A DNA stretch of 64,000 nucleotides, from the IMG/VR virus record IMGVR_UViG_3300002144_000477, positions 106,894-170,893 of that record, one strand, 5' to 3'. The notes beneath the pieces were generated by a model. That model saw only the letters and a list, made by a program, of their open reading frames with translations. It had not been told where the DNA came from and did not search any database. This document shows positions 16,179-23,339 of this stretch, piece after piece. The first letter of the stretch is position 1. Every line of letters begins with the position of its first letter. Made by a program: the position numbers and the translations under genes. The DNA is from a virus.

Positions 16179-17282
16179 TTATCGAGCGTTAGCGGCAGTA
16201 ATGTACTTGCCGAATCGTTGATGAAACTCGTTGAAGTTTTTCAACTTACCTGGAATCAGTGGCAAGTTGTAAGTAGTTAAAGCAACCTTTGCGCCAACGA
16301 CTACTAGTTCGGTAGTGAAATTATCCATCATAAAGCGGATAAATCTATCGGCTTGCGTATGCCACTCACCGATATTAGCAGGACCGAGCTTTTTAAATTG
16401 CTCTTGAAGTTCGTAGCACATGCCTGTAACCAAAGAGTACATAGCACTAATTTCTTTAGTTTTAAGTTCAGTGACTTTGCCATTGAGCACGTCTTCGGGG
16501 TTAGGCATTTCGCCAGACACACGTCGGTGTGCCATAAACTTAACTGCAAGGCCCTCGCCTACAGTACCTGCGATCAAATCGGTTAGTTCGTCGTGACTAA
16601 TATCGCCTTCTTGCAAAAACTCGCTAACAAACGCCCATGTACGCGGAGTAGCAAAACTACGACTTGGGCTACGTGGGTCAAAGTCGAACAAATCAGCTTT
16701 GGCAAATGTCAAGTAACCGACTACATCTTTATGCAAACGATTATTAACAGCCCACGTCTGCCATGACTCGAAGTCGGGGCGGACTTCCAGGTGAACAAAT
16801 CGATTGGCTAGAGGAGTAGGCATACGGTAAGTAACACCTTTATCGCTTTCTCGATTACCAGCGGCAACTAGCACCACGTTATCAGGCAACACATACTTGC
16901 CAACCCGACGATTCAGGATGAGTTGGTATGCGGCAGCCTGTACAGCTGGCGCCGCAGAGTTTAGCTCGTCGAGGAACAAGATAATAACAGGGTACTGACT
17001 TGCCATTTCTTCATCGGGCAAGTCAATCGGTGGAGCCCAGTCCATCTTACCGCTATCGCGATTAAAAAACGGAATGCCTCGAATGTCAGTGGGCTCCATT
17101 TGGCCTAGGCGCAAGTCAATCATATGGCCACCAAGGTCTGTAGCCAAGCCAGCGACGAGGTCGGACTTGCCAATGCCTGGAGGACCCCACAAAAACACAG
17201 GGCGCTTAATGTTGAAACAGCGAAGTACACGCCCCCGGGCTTCGGAAGGGGTTACGGTACGGGTAGTAGTAATATCACTCAT
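16179..17282 (-). CDS. MoxR-type AAA+ ATPase
   Basis: A 367-residue AAA+ ATPase with Walker A GPPGIGKS at 33-40, Walker B in IILFLDELNSA, a sensor-type VLVAAGNRE segment and an arginine-finger region (TPLANRFVHL). Length and the DELN/AAGN features fit the MoxR group, which usually works with a VWA protein, here the next gene downstream. The C-terminal ~100 residues are helical and may contact the partner. Expressed from a promoter at 17315. Confidence 0.9.
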   Translation of the reverse strand: MSDITTTRTVTPSEARGRVLRCFNIKRPVFLWGPPGIGKSDLVAGLATDLGGHMIDLRLGQMEPTDIRGIPFFNRDSGKMDWAPPIDLPDEEMASQYPVIILFLDELNSAAPAVQAAAYQLILNRRVGKYVLPDNVVLVAAGNRESDKGVTYRMPTPLANRFVHLEVRPDFESWQTWAVNNRLHKDVVGYLTFAKADLFDFDPRSPSRSFATPRTWAFVSEFLQEGDISHDELTDLIAGTVGEGLAVKFMAHRRVSGEMPNPEDVLNGKVTELKTKEISAMYSLVTGMCYELQEQFKKLGPANIGEWHTQADRFIRFMMDNFTTELVVVGAKVALTTYNLPLIPGKLKNFNEFHQRFGKYITAANAR

Positions 17283-17314
17283 GTCACGGGTTCCTTAAAA
17301 GTTACTATGCTGTA

Positions 17315-17343
17315 AGTATATGACACTTTTTGGTTTGTGTCAA
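17315..17343 (-). promoter_or_regulatory. Sigma70-like promoter for the MoxR gene
   Basis: TTGACA at 17338-17343 and TATACT at 17315-17320 (minus strand), 17-base spacer. AAGGAA lies just before ATG 17282. Confidence 0.85.
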
Positions 17344-17354
17344 GCGATTTGTTA

Positions 17355-17699
17355 TTAATCTAAGCGTGAGCCAACATAAATGTCGATATCGTTAAACGAG
17401 TTTTTCATCACTGTGACAAATGCCTTTGCTCCTACTTCTTTGGCGTCAACGCTTTGGGTAAACGTCTTGTCCGGACTCCAAAACTTCAGTGACTTACTGT
17501 ACGAATCCTTGCGGAACCCATTTGCAATCAGCGCCTTGCCCAGTTTGCTGTTGGCACGAACACCGTAGATGTCAACCCAGGTAAAGCCACATCCGCCACG
17601 TTCGCCGTGCTGGGCAATATAGTTTTGCGTCTGACGAGTAGCTTCTACCACCGCTTGATTAACTGCGGCTTCTGCGAGAACATTGATGTCTGTAGTCAT
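17355..17699 (-). CDS. Hypothetical protein, 114 residues
   Basis: No family assigned. An N-terminal helix (LAEAAVNQAVVEATRQTQNYI) is followed by a compact domain with GGCGFTWVDIYGV, LGKALIANGFRKDSY and a LKFWSP strand. No signal peptide. It reads in the same direction as the two small FFNG-motif proteins, and the promoter at 17951 probably serves it and the gene at 17712. Confidence 0.65.
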   Translation of the reverse strand: MTTDINVLAEAAVNQAVVEATRQTQNYIAQHGERGGCGFTWVDIYGVRANSKLGKALIANGFRKDSYSKSLKFWSPDKTFTQSVDAKEVGAKAFVTVMKNSFNDIDIYVGSRLD

Positions 17700-17711
17700 T
17701 TTTCAGGTTCC

Positions 17712-17918
17712 TTAAACAAAATCGTAAAATGTTGCTTCCATACCGGACTTGCCAAAGCAGATGCCAACTGTCTGATTGTTGACACTGAGCATACGGTAAA
17801 CTTCAGTAGCAATCGCTGAGTCCTGTGTCTCCAGGAACATGGTGCCGTTGAAGAAAGAAGCATCAACATCAGTAACTGACTCGGTGATTGCCAAACAACG
17901 TTCTTCGAAATTCATCAT
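17712..17918 (-). CDS. Small FFNG-motif protein, copy A (68 residues)
   Basis: A 68-residue protein, paralogous to the one at 18004. Both share an FFNG(T/S)-hydrophobic-F-x-E core, a DSA-A/E-x-V stretch, ML, and a C-terminal YDFV. ATG 17918 follows AGGAG by six bases; a TTG two codons upstream is less likely. No known family. Each copy has its own strong promoter, suggesting high early expression, as for phage host-takeover peptides. Confidence 0.7.
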   Translation of the reverse strand: MMNFEERCLAITESVTDVDASFFNGTMFLETQDSAIATEVYRMLSVNNQTVGICFGKSGMEATFYDFV

Positions 17919-17950
17919 CTTCAACTCCTGTTTTGCTTTGCTATGTATAT

Positions 17951-17979
17951 ATTATAACAAATTTGGTAATTATTGTCTA
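17951..17979 (-). promoter_or_regulatory. Sigma70-like promoter for small FFNG protein A
   Basis: TAGACA at 17974-17979 and TATAAT at 17951-17956 on the minus strand, 17-base spacer, followed by a leader ending in AGGAG. Confidence 0.8.
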
Positions 17980-18003
17980 CCAAAAACTTAGTTCTTGTTG
18001 TTT

Positions 18004-18207
18004 TTAAGCAACAAAATCGTAAACATATTCACCGCCTGCTTTGCTCTGTTGAACCTTACAGTTAGTGGATTCCTGCAACATTGTCAGCACCTGTTCAGCG
18101 GCATCAGAATCGCATTCAACGAACAGTGAACCGTTAAAGAAACATGCCTTACGCTCTTCCTGGATAACTTCTGCTACTTGATGTAAAACTACTGTTTCGA
18201 ATCCCAT
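18004..18207 (-). CDS. Small FFNG-motif protein, copy B (67 residues)
   Basis: Paralogue of the 17712 protein. It starts at ATG 18207 after AGGAGTTGAT; in-frame codons further upstream are promoter and leader sequence. The protein has an N-terminal helix (VLHQVAEVIQEERKA), the FFNGSLFVE core, a second helix and a GGEYVYDFV ending. Function unknown. Tandem paralogues with separate promoters are typical of early phage accessory genes. Confidence 0.7.
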   Translation of the reverse strand: MGFETVVLHQVAEVIQEERKACFFNGSLFVECDSDAAEQVLTMLQESTNCKVQQSKAGGEYVYDFVA

Positions 18208-18240
18208 ATCAACTCCTGTTTGTTGCTGTCTATGTATACT

Positions 18241-18269
18241 ATTATACAGATCACCAACCATAATGTCAA
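18241..18269 (-). promoter_or_regulatory. Sigma70-like promoter for small FFNG protein B
   Basis: TTGACA at 18264-18269 and TATAAT at 18241-18246 (minus strand), 17-base spacer; a consensus match. The promoter and leader are nearly identical to 14667-14695. Confidence 0.9.
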
Positions 18270-18306
18270 CCAAAATCTACAAAAATATTGTAAAAAATTG
18301 TTGTGT

Positions 18307-18726
18307 TTACACCACAGATTCAGGCAATGCGTCGATTAAATACTGCTCCGAAATGCCATGGGTATCGTATCCTTGCAATACCATATCGTAGTAACCGTTT
18401 GATGGGTCAGTTAATTGCGCACCTTCGGTCATGTAATACATAAGTGCTTCGATAGTATCTCCATTCTCGGTAGTTACTGTAACAAATTTGCGTAGATAAT
18501 AATCAGGAAACCCCTCGAATGCATCTAATGATTGCAAGCATTCATTACTAATTTGCCATAATACTCCGGGCGCTATATGTCCATTATATTGAATCATATC
18601 AGCATGATATTTAAATACCATTTTGTAATCTTTAATATATCCAACACCAATGGCACGAGCATTGGGGCACCTTTGAGACATTGAATCAAGATTGGTATTC
18701 ATTCCGTAGGCAAAATAGTATGTCAT
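18307..18726 (-). CDS. Gamma-glutamylcyclotransferase-like protein
   Basis: A 139-residue protein of the GGCT/AIG2 fold: FAYGMNTNLDSM with the YG(S/M)N substrate loop near residue 7, RCPNA, a central GVLWQIS strand and the catalytic glutamate in LDAFEGFPDYYLR (about E71). The family releases 5-oxoproline from gamma-glutamyl amines or peptides. Cytoplasmic. It may act on gamma-glutamyl adducts of host or phage metabolites; the substrate is not predictable. AAGGAAACC lies upstream of its ATG. Confidence 0.85.
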   Translation of the reverse strand: MTYYFAYGMNTNLDSMSQRCPNARAIGVGYIKDYKMVFKYHADMIQYNGHIAPGVLWQISNECLQSLDAFEGFPDYYLRKFVTVTTENGDTIEALMYYMTEGAQLTDPSNGYYDMVLQGYDTHGISEQYLIDALPESVV

Positions 18727-18744
18727 TAATTGGTTTCCTTGCGG

Positions 18745-18912
18745 TTATTTAAATTTTACGTTGCGTAAATACTCAATTCGTTGTTTAATTTCAGCTACTC
18801 GTTCTGGAATTGTAACAGCAGATCTTACTGGCATATTAACTCTTTTAGGCTGTATTGGAGACTTAGGCCTAATAGGAAATATTGGTTTTACATCTTTTGC
18901 ATTACGAAACAT
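18745..18912 (-). CDS. Small basic protein, 55 residues
   Basis: A Pro/Lys/Arg-rich N-terminal half (PIFPIRPKSPIQPKRVN) is followed by a helix (ERVAEIKQRIEYLRN). ATG 18912 overlaps the end of the next gene by 11 bases; an upstream in-frame start at 18933 would lie deeper in that gene. No family recognised, and the ribosome site is weak, so the start is uncertain. Confidence 0.5.
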   Translation of the reverse strand: MFRNAKDVKPIFPIRPKSPIQPKRVNMPVRSAVTIPERVAEIKQRIEYLRNVKFK

Positions 18913-19054
18913 AACTATCAGAAACATCGGCAAGTTGGGTTACAATCTGATTTGTGATTACCACACCACCGTGTATTTGTTGGTATAACTCAGCAACCGA
19001 TTTTACGTAGAAAGTATAGACTTTTCCAGTGCTAGTAATCAATGAAAATGGCAT
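18902..19054 (-). CDS. Small protein, 50 residues
   Basis: A short protein beginning MPFSLITSTGKVYTF, preceded by AAGGAA and the promoter at 19088. A hydrophobic/beta-rich half leads to a polar end (QLADVSDSYVS). No family recognised. Together with the 55-residue gene it forms a mini-operon divergent from the TRAP-like gene. Confidence 0.6.
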   Translation of the reverse strand: MPFSLITSTGKVYTFYVKSVAELYQQIHGGVVITNQIVTQLADVSDSYVS

Positions 19055-19087
19055 GGTATTTCCTTGTTTGTTGCTGTCTATATATTT

Positions 19088-19116
19088 ATTATAGTGCCTG
19101 TGCCTTAAAAAGTCAA
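19088..19116 (-). promoter_or_regulatory. Sigma70-like promoter for the 50-residue gene
   Basis: TTGACT at 19111-19116 and TATAAT at 19088-19093 on the minus strand, 17-base spacer. The leader shares an ATAGACAGCAACA element with the 14667 and 18241 promoters. Confidence 0.85.
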
Positions 19117-19158
19117 CCAAAATCTGTGGGATTTACGCAACTCTTGTATCAGTACATT

Positions 19159-19166
19159 GATAAATA
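19159..19166 (+). promoter_or_regulatory. T4-like late promoter box (GATAAATA)
   Basis: GATAAATA, one base off the T4 late consensus TATAAATA, lies 80 bases before the TRAP-like gene with no TTGACA at the right distance. It belongs to a set of six similar boxes in the window. Confidence 0.6.
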
Positions 19167-19177
19167 ACTACAGTACA

Positions 19178-19209
19178 CAGTAGTAACAAGGGCCCACTAT
19201 CTACTACTG
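19178..19209 (+). promoter_or_regulatory. 5' leader hairpin of the TRAP-like gene
   Basis: CAGTAGTA (19178-19185) pairs perfectly with TACTACTG (19202-19209) around a 16-base loop, in the leader between the late box and the ribosome site. It probably stabilises the mRNA. Confidence 0.55.
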
Positions 19210-19245
19210 TTCGTGCAGATTTATAAATCATCAGGAGATAAACAA

Positions 19246-20214
19246 ATGGAAAAACGTACTTTACGTTGGGTTTTAGCCCATGAGCCAATCGAAATTTTTA
19301 TTCGTGCGGCAACCCGCTTTGCTAAAATTGTTACCGAAGCCACAGATGGCCAAGTTGATATCGAAATTCTTTCTACAGAAGAATACGCACAAAAATATCA
19401 CGGTGTAGCCCGTGCCGATACACAATATCGCTACGAACTAATTAAGCACCTCGAAGCAGGCGAGTTAGAAATGAGCCAAATGTATACAACTACATTAGGC
19501 ACTATGTTTGACAAAGACCTACTAGCACTAGATATGCCATTCTTGTTTAAGGATCACGATCACGTAGCTCGTGTACTAGATGGCGAAATTGGTACAGGTC
19601 TACGTGACGGCTTCGCAGCTAAGACAAATGCACAACCATTGGCATTTACATACAGCGGCGGATTCCGCGTACTACCATCTAGCAAAGAAGTTGCAACACT
19701 TGCAGATTTAGCTGGTGAAAAAGTTCGCACAGGTAGCGAAGTTTCTAAGGAAACATTCAAAGCCATCGGTTGTGAAGTAGTTGACGGTATTTTAATTGAA
19801 GAAGTTGGTGCCGCACTTGGCGACGGTCGCATCGTTGCTGGCGAAAGCACATACCCACGCTTATACGGCGGCGAGCAGTTTGTTAGCCCAAGTAAAACAG
19901 CTAAGGTTGTTGTAAACTCAGAGCACAGCTTGTTCCTAACAACTATCCTTATCAACAAGGATGTATGGGCTAGCTTTAGCGCAGAGCTACAGGAGATCAT
20001 GCTCCACGCCGCTAAAGAAGCAGCCATTGAAGAGCGCAAAGAAGCACTATTGGATATTGAGAAAAACCGTATCCGTTTAGCGCAAGACGGCGTTGAAGTG
20101 GTATATTTGTCCGATGCTGACATGGCTGAGTTCCGTGCCCGTACTGCACCAGTATACGAAACACTTGATTCAATGTTTAGCGAAGGCCTAGTAGGCAAGA
20201 TCAAGTCTGCTTAA
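19246..20214 (+). CDS. TRAP-type (DctP-like) solute-binding protein without signal peptide
   Basis: A 322-residue DctP/TAXI-type periplasmic-binding fold: an N-terminal strand-helix start, YSGGFRVLPSSKEVATL followed by DLAGEKVRTGSEVSKETFKAIG (the conserved ligand-carboxylate arginine region), and late helical segments. Normally exported with a QM membrane complex; here the mature part starts directly at MEKRTLRWVLAHEP, with AGGAG before ATG 19246, no leader peptide and no transporter genes nearby. It has its own late box, leader hairpin and terminator, suggesting high late expression. A cytoplasmic binder or virion component is plausible. Confidence 0.85.
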   Translation: MEKRTLRWVLAHEPIEIFIRAATRFAKIVTEATDGQVDIEILSTEEYAQKYHGVARADTQYRYELIKHLEAGELEMSQMYTTTLGTMFDKDLLALDMPFLFKDHDHVARVLDGEIGTGLRDGFAAKTNAQPLAFTYSGGFRVLPSSKEVATLADLAGEKVRTGSEVSKETFKAIGCEVVDGILIEEVGAALGDGRIVAGESTYPRLYGGEQFVSPSKTAKVVVNSEHSLFLTTILINKDVWASFSAELQEIMLHAAKEAAIEERKEALLDIEKNRIRLAQDGVEVVYLSDADMAEFRARTAPVYETLDSMFSEGLVGKIKSA

Positions 20215-20239
20215 TTTTTAATTAGCACACAAGAGTTAG

Positions 20240-20265
20240 AAAAAGGTACCAAACGGTACCTTTTT
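20240..20265 (+). terminator. Intrinsic terminator after the TRAP-like gene
   Basis: AAAAAGGTACC (20240-20250), loop AAAC, then GGTACCTTTTT (20255-20265): an 11-bp stem ending in a T-run, 25 bases after the stop codon. Confidence 0.9.
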
Positions 20266-20317
20266 CTTTGTCTACGATATGTTATGTGTAAATAATACTA
20301 AGGAGATTATTTAAATC

Positions 20318-20602
20318 ATGTTTAACTTTTTTGTAAAATTTATCGAGCGCTTTTTCGGATCACTGCCTAAGGTTGATTCCGTTGGAGAGTTAGCCCCGTA
20401 TAAAATTGAACCCCCAGCATCAGTTGAGGAACCGCCTGCAAAGGCAACTGCTACGCCGGCAATAAAAGTAGTCAAGCCAAAGAAGGCCAACGCACCAGCT
20501 ACGCCTAAAGCCAAAGCACCAGCTACGCCTAAAGCCAACGCACCTAAAGCATCTTCTACGCCTAAAGCCAAAGCACCTAAAGCACCTGCATCTAAAAAGT
20601 AA
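20318..20602 (+). CDS. Lys/Ala/Pro-rich repeat protein, histone H1-like tail
   Basis: A 94-residue protein. An amphipathic N-terminal helix (MFNFFVKFIERFFGSL) leads to a very basic tail of repeated KA(K/N)AP(A/K)(T/A)PKA units, encoded by direct DNA repeats at about 20505-20600. The composition is like histone H1 and bacterial AlgP-type tails, which bind DNA or polyanions. AAGGAG lies upstream of the start. A role in packing DNA or anchoring to the membrane is inference. Confidence 0.7.
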   Translation: MFNFFVKFIERFFGSLPKVDSVGELAPYKIEPPASVEEPPAKATATPAIKVVKPKKANAPATPKAKAPATPKANAPKASSTPKAKAPKAPASKK

Positions 20603-21619
20603 ATGATATACTGCTTTGACGAAGATGTTAGTTTTTTTAACTACATTCTAGAAAAAGATAGTATACCATACACTAGGTCTCAAAGTCCAACGAATTCGGT
20701 GGTATTACTACATACACCGTATCCTTGGACTTTGTCTTGGGCAAATAAAGTTGAAACAGTGTTGCAGTCTAACCCTAGACGAGTTATAGTATTTGTAACC
20801 GAACTACACGAACCAGTGTCGAACTGGATAATTCAGCATCCTAATTTAGAGTACTACAGTGCCGGAATTGTATATAGACGCTCAACTATCAAACAGCACT
20901 ACTACATGGATTGGTTTGCTATTACCAGGGACTTTTATCAAAATCGCGAGCACATATTATCAGACGTATGGTCTAGCAAGGTCTGCGATACAGTTACAGT
21001 AAATGCATTACTGGGTCGCAAAAAGCCGCACCGCGATATTGTTTATGCTGGACTAAAAGACAATCCTAATGTTGTTATGACCTACATGCATACGCAACAT
21101 AGCATTACTAGCAATGTGCAAGACCCTAATCAGTTTGTATGGGAGGGGAAGCCGCAGTCAGTTAACTGGACCATTGATAAAATTGATTACGACGGCGAAC
21201 AAGTAAGTTTGAGTCAGGTAATTCCGACATCTATATATAAAAATACCAGCTGGTGTCTCGTAGCAGAAACAAACTATCACAGCGGCTATATTTTCTTTAC
21301 TGAGAAAATAGCTAAACCTATATTAGCAAAAAAGCCGTTTATCATTGCTGGCAACCCGCATAGTTTACCGGTACTACACGCACTCGGGTTTAAAACATTT
21401 TCTAATCTAATAGACGAGTCGTATGATTCAATTGAGGACATGGATGTTAGGATGAGTACAGTGGTATCTGTAACTAACTACCTAACATCCATGCCGCCTG
21501 CTAAAGTTCGTGCCATGCACGACCATATTCAACACATAGTTGAGCACAACTATCGTGTGATGATGGATACTGATTGGCAACGAACTAACCTAGATAAACT
21601 TAGCAAAATGATCCTCTAA
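20603..21619 (+). CDS. Putative glycosyltransferase (same family as 4361-5455)
   Basis: A 338-residue protein sharing with the protein at 4361 the block ETNYHSGYIFFTEKIAKPIL, the KPFIIAGNPHSLPVLHALGF segment and FSNLIDESYDSIED. Two copies in one window suggest a glycosyltransferase family used for different linkages. No membrane span or signal peptide. It starts directly after the stop of the repeat protein and its end overlaps the convergent gene at 21590 by 30 bases. Donor and acceptor unknown. Confidence 0.6.
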   Translation: MIYCFDEDVSFFNYILEKDSIPYTRSQSPTNSVVLLHTPYPWTLSWANKVETVLQSNPRRVIVFVTELHEPVSNWIIQHPNLEYYSAGIVYRRSTIKQHYYMDWFAITRDFYQNREHILSDVWSSKVCDTVTVNALLGRKKPHRDIVYAGLKDNPNVVMTYMHTQHSITSNVQDPNQFVWEGKPQSVNWTIDKIDYDGEQVSLSQVIPTSIYKNTSWCLVAETNYHSGYIFFTEKIAKPILAKKPFIIAGNPHSLPVLHALGFKTFSNLIDESYDSIEDMDVRMSTVVSVTNYLTSMPPAKVRAMHDHIQHIVEHNYRVMMDTDWQRTNLDKLSKMIL

Positions 21620-22138
21620 GGTCATGTTGGTATCAACAGGGATACCATCCCAGGTTTCGAACGCCCCAATTATATTAAAGCAATACTCGTAACGTTTCCA
21701 AAAATTGTAAATGTCTGGAGTATTGTTGTTCCACCCTTTTGCTTTAAGTTCATTATCAAGGGTTACACTCAGCTTACAAGTAGGCATATTGCATGCTTGC
21801 TCAGCAGTGATAACTTCTTGCAGTAGCAAATCACGAATAGTACTATTAGGCACCATATGTTCGAAGATGCCTTTGCCCTCAACTCCTACTTCAACATAGT
21901 GTGAACCAAAGTTTTCTTTAATACAATAGCCGTGATATCTGCGAAGGGCATTATCAATATCGTCTCTAATTAAACGACTAGTCTGTTCGTCGTTTAATGT
22001 AGTTTTATATAGATTAACCAGTCGCGCTAAGTTATTAAACACATACTTGCTAGTCGCTTTATACGACTCGGTATTGCGCTTAGTACGTACATACACTGGC
22101 TGCCGGAACGCAGTAATTGCTTCTTGCAACGTTGTCAT
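21590..22138 (-). CDS. Hypothetical protein, 182 residues
   Basis: No family recognised. Helical N-terminus with basic residues (TKRNTESYKATSKYVFNNLARLVNLYKTT), then a domain containing ENFGSHYVEVGVEGKGIFEHMVP and a Cys pair (ACNMPTCKL). Its ATG abuts the stop of the ParB/DUF262-like gene, so the two are probably co-expressed and may act together, as partner proteins often do for DUF262-type genes. Confidence 0.65.
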   Translation of the reverse strand: MTTLQEAITAFRQPVYVRTKRNTESYKATSKYVFNNLARLVNLYKTTLNDEQTSRLIRDDIDNALRRYHGYCIKENFGSHYVEVGVEGKGIFEHMVPNSTIRDLLLQEVITAEQACNMPTCKLSVTLDNELKAKGWNNNTPDIYNFWKRYEYCFNIIGAFETWDGIPVDTNMTLEDHFAKFI

Positions 22139-23211
22139 TATGCTGCCTTACGCTTTGCTAACACCCCACGAGGCATCAGTCCACGAACGGGATTAGTAGC
22201 TACCTGCATCTTTGCACCTTCACCGTGGTATGGTAATACAATCTTGCCGTCAGCAATCATATAAACTTCTCGCAGAAAGTTGCTCATTGCACTCGGGGCA
22301 CTCCATGTTGCACCAGGGTTAATATGTGCCCATTGCAATTTTGCCTTTGCATGCACTAGATCACTGCTAGAGTAAATTGTACTAACTGCTTTTAACACTT
22401 TACGCATCCACCGTGCTGGCAGTTTCTGAGTTGAGCCAATACGAGCAAGTTCGTATAAGCCAATGAAAACACCTTGATCAATTTCTTCCTGGTCAGGGAA
22501 GGCATACAAGATAGCATCAAGTATTTCAAATAAAATGCGTCCAGAATTATCAAGGTCAATTCCTTTGTACGCATACTTGAAGTGACTAAAGAAGTGCTCG
22601 TTAATCCCACATTGAGTGGGACTCTTACGTGCATTTTTATCTTGCAAGTCAATGCCTAATGCATCAAATTGATCTTGCAAGGTCCTTGCCCGCGCATTTC
22701 TGATATCGTGACTACCTAGTTTCCAGCGAGTGAGTGCATTGCGGTGCAGATCGCCGGGAGTTAGTTTTTTAACACCAGTCTCGTTTAGCATTTCAAATGC
22801 GTAACTAGGAAATGCTGGGTCGTTCGTTACAACTACAGTACAGGGTCCTGCGGGATAGCCCAAAATTGCCATAGCAATGCTTCGTTGCTGTCCATCATAT
22901 ATTGTTGTGATATTGGGATCTACTATGGTAGGGTAGCCGTCAACCTGACACGAACTAGCAGGCCCACATAGCCGCGGGTCAAAGTTTCTCATAATGTTGA
23001 GAATGTGTTTCGGAATGGCAGCTCGTTGTACTTCGTAGTCTAGCCATTGAGTGTCAAAATCAACGAAGTGTGTGCCTGTGGGGAATTGATGGCCGTTACC
23101 GTCCACTCGTTTTCTGAGTACAGATATAGCCTTAGAATCTACTCCGAAATCACTTTGGAGAATTAAACGAACTTCGTTTACGACGTCTGAGAATTTACGA
23201 GTTAATCGCAT
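22138..23211 (-). CDS. ParB/DUF262-like protein
   Basis: A protein of about 357 residues with ITTIYDGQQRSIAMAILGY, the D-G-Q-x-R motif of the ParB/Srx-fold DUF262 family, whose members include nucleotide-driven nucleases of restriction and defence systems. An N-terminal segment resembles the regulatory half (RRAAIPKHILNIMRNFDP-type), while the C-terminal region is helical without a visible HNH motif. ATG 23211 has AAGGAAA upstream; in-frame codons further up are promoter sequence. It may be a DNA-binding regulator rather than a nuclease. Confidence 0.65.
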   Translation of the reverse strand: MRLTRKFSDVVNEVRLILQSDFGVDSKAISVLRKRVDGNGHQFPTGTHFVDFDTQWLDYEVQRAAIPKHILNIMRNFDPRLCGPASSCQVDGYPTIVDPNITTIYDGQQRSIAMAILGYPAGPCTVVVTNDPAFPSYAFEMLNETGVKKLTPGDLHRNALTRWKLGSHDIRNARARTLQDQFDALGIDLQDKNARKSPTQCGINEHFFSHFKYAYKGIDLDNSGRILFEILDAILYAFPDQEEIDQGVFIGLYELARIGSTQKLPARWMRKVLKAVSTIYSSSDLVHAKAKLQWAHINPGATWSAPSAMSNFLREVYMIADGKIVLPYHGEGAKMQVATNPVRGLMPRGVLAKRKAA

Positions 23212-23268
23212 GATATGTTTCCTTTTAAAATAAAAATAGCCTTCGGGACAATCCCTCAGCATGTATCT

Positions 23269-23298
23269 ATTATACAATAAAAAAAGCCGGCATGTCAA
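23269..23298 (-). promoter_or_regulatory. Sigma70-like promoter overlapping a terminator
   Basis: TTGACA at 23293-23298 and TATAAT at 23269-23274 on the minus strand, 18-base spacer. The -35 box lies in the loop of the terminator hairpin at 23281-23308. Confidence 0.8.
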
Positions 23299-23308
23299 CC
23301 GGCTTTTT
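23281..23308 (-). terminator. Intrinsic terminator after the SleB-type gene
   Basis: AAAAAGCCGG (23281-23290) pairs with CCGGCTTTTT (23299-23308) around an 8-base loop. Read leftward it ends in a T-run, 32 bases after the hydrolase stop. Confidence 0.85.
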
Positions 23309-23339
23309 AATCTTTTTAATGTAAGTAGTAAGTATTACT

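Noticed and set aside
14628-18273. N-terminal extensions sharing MVGDLYNSIHRQQ on the hydrolase and on small FFNG protein B
   Set aside because: The shared codons are the promoter and leader read as protein; each gene has a good ribosome site and ATG further downstream.
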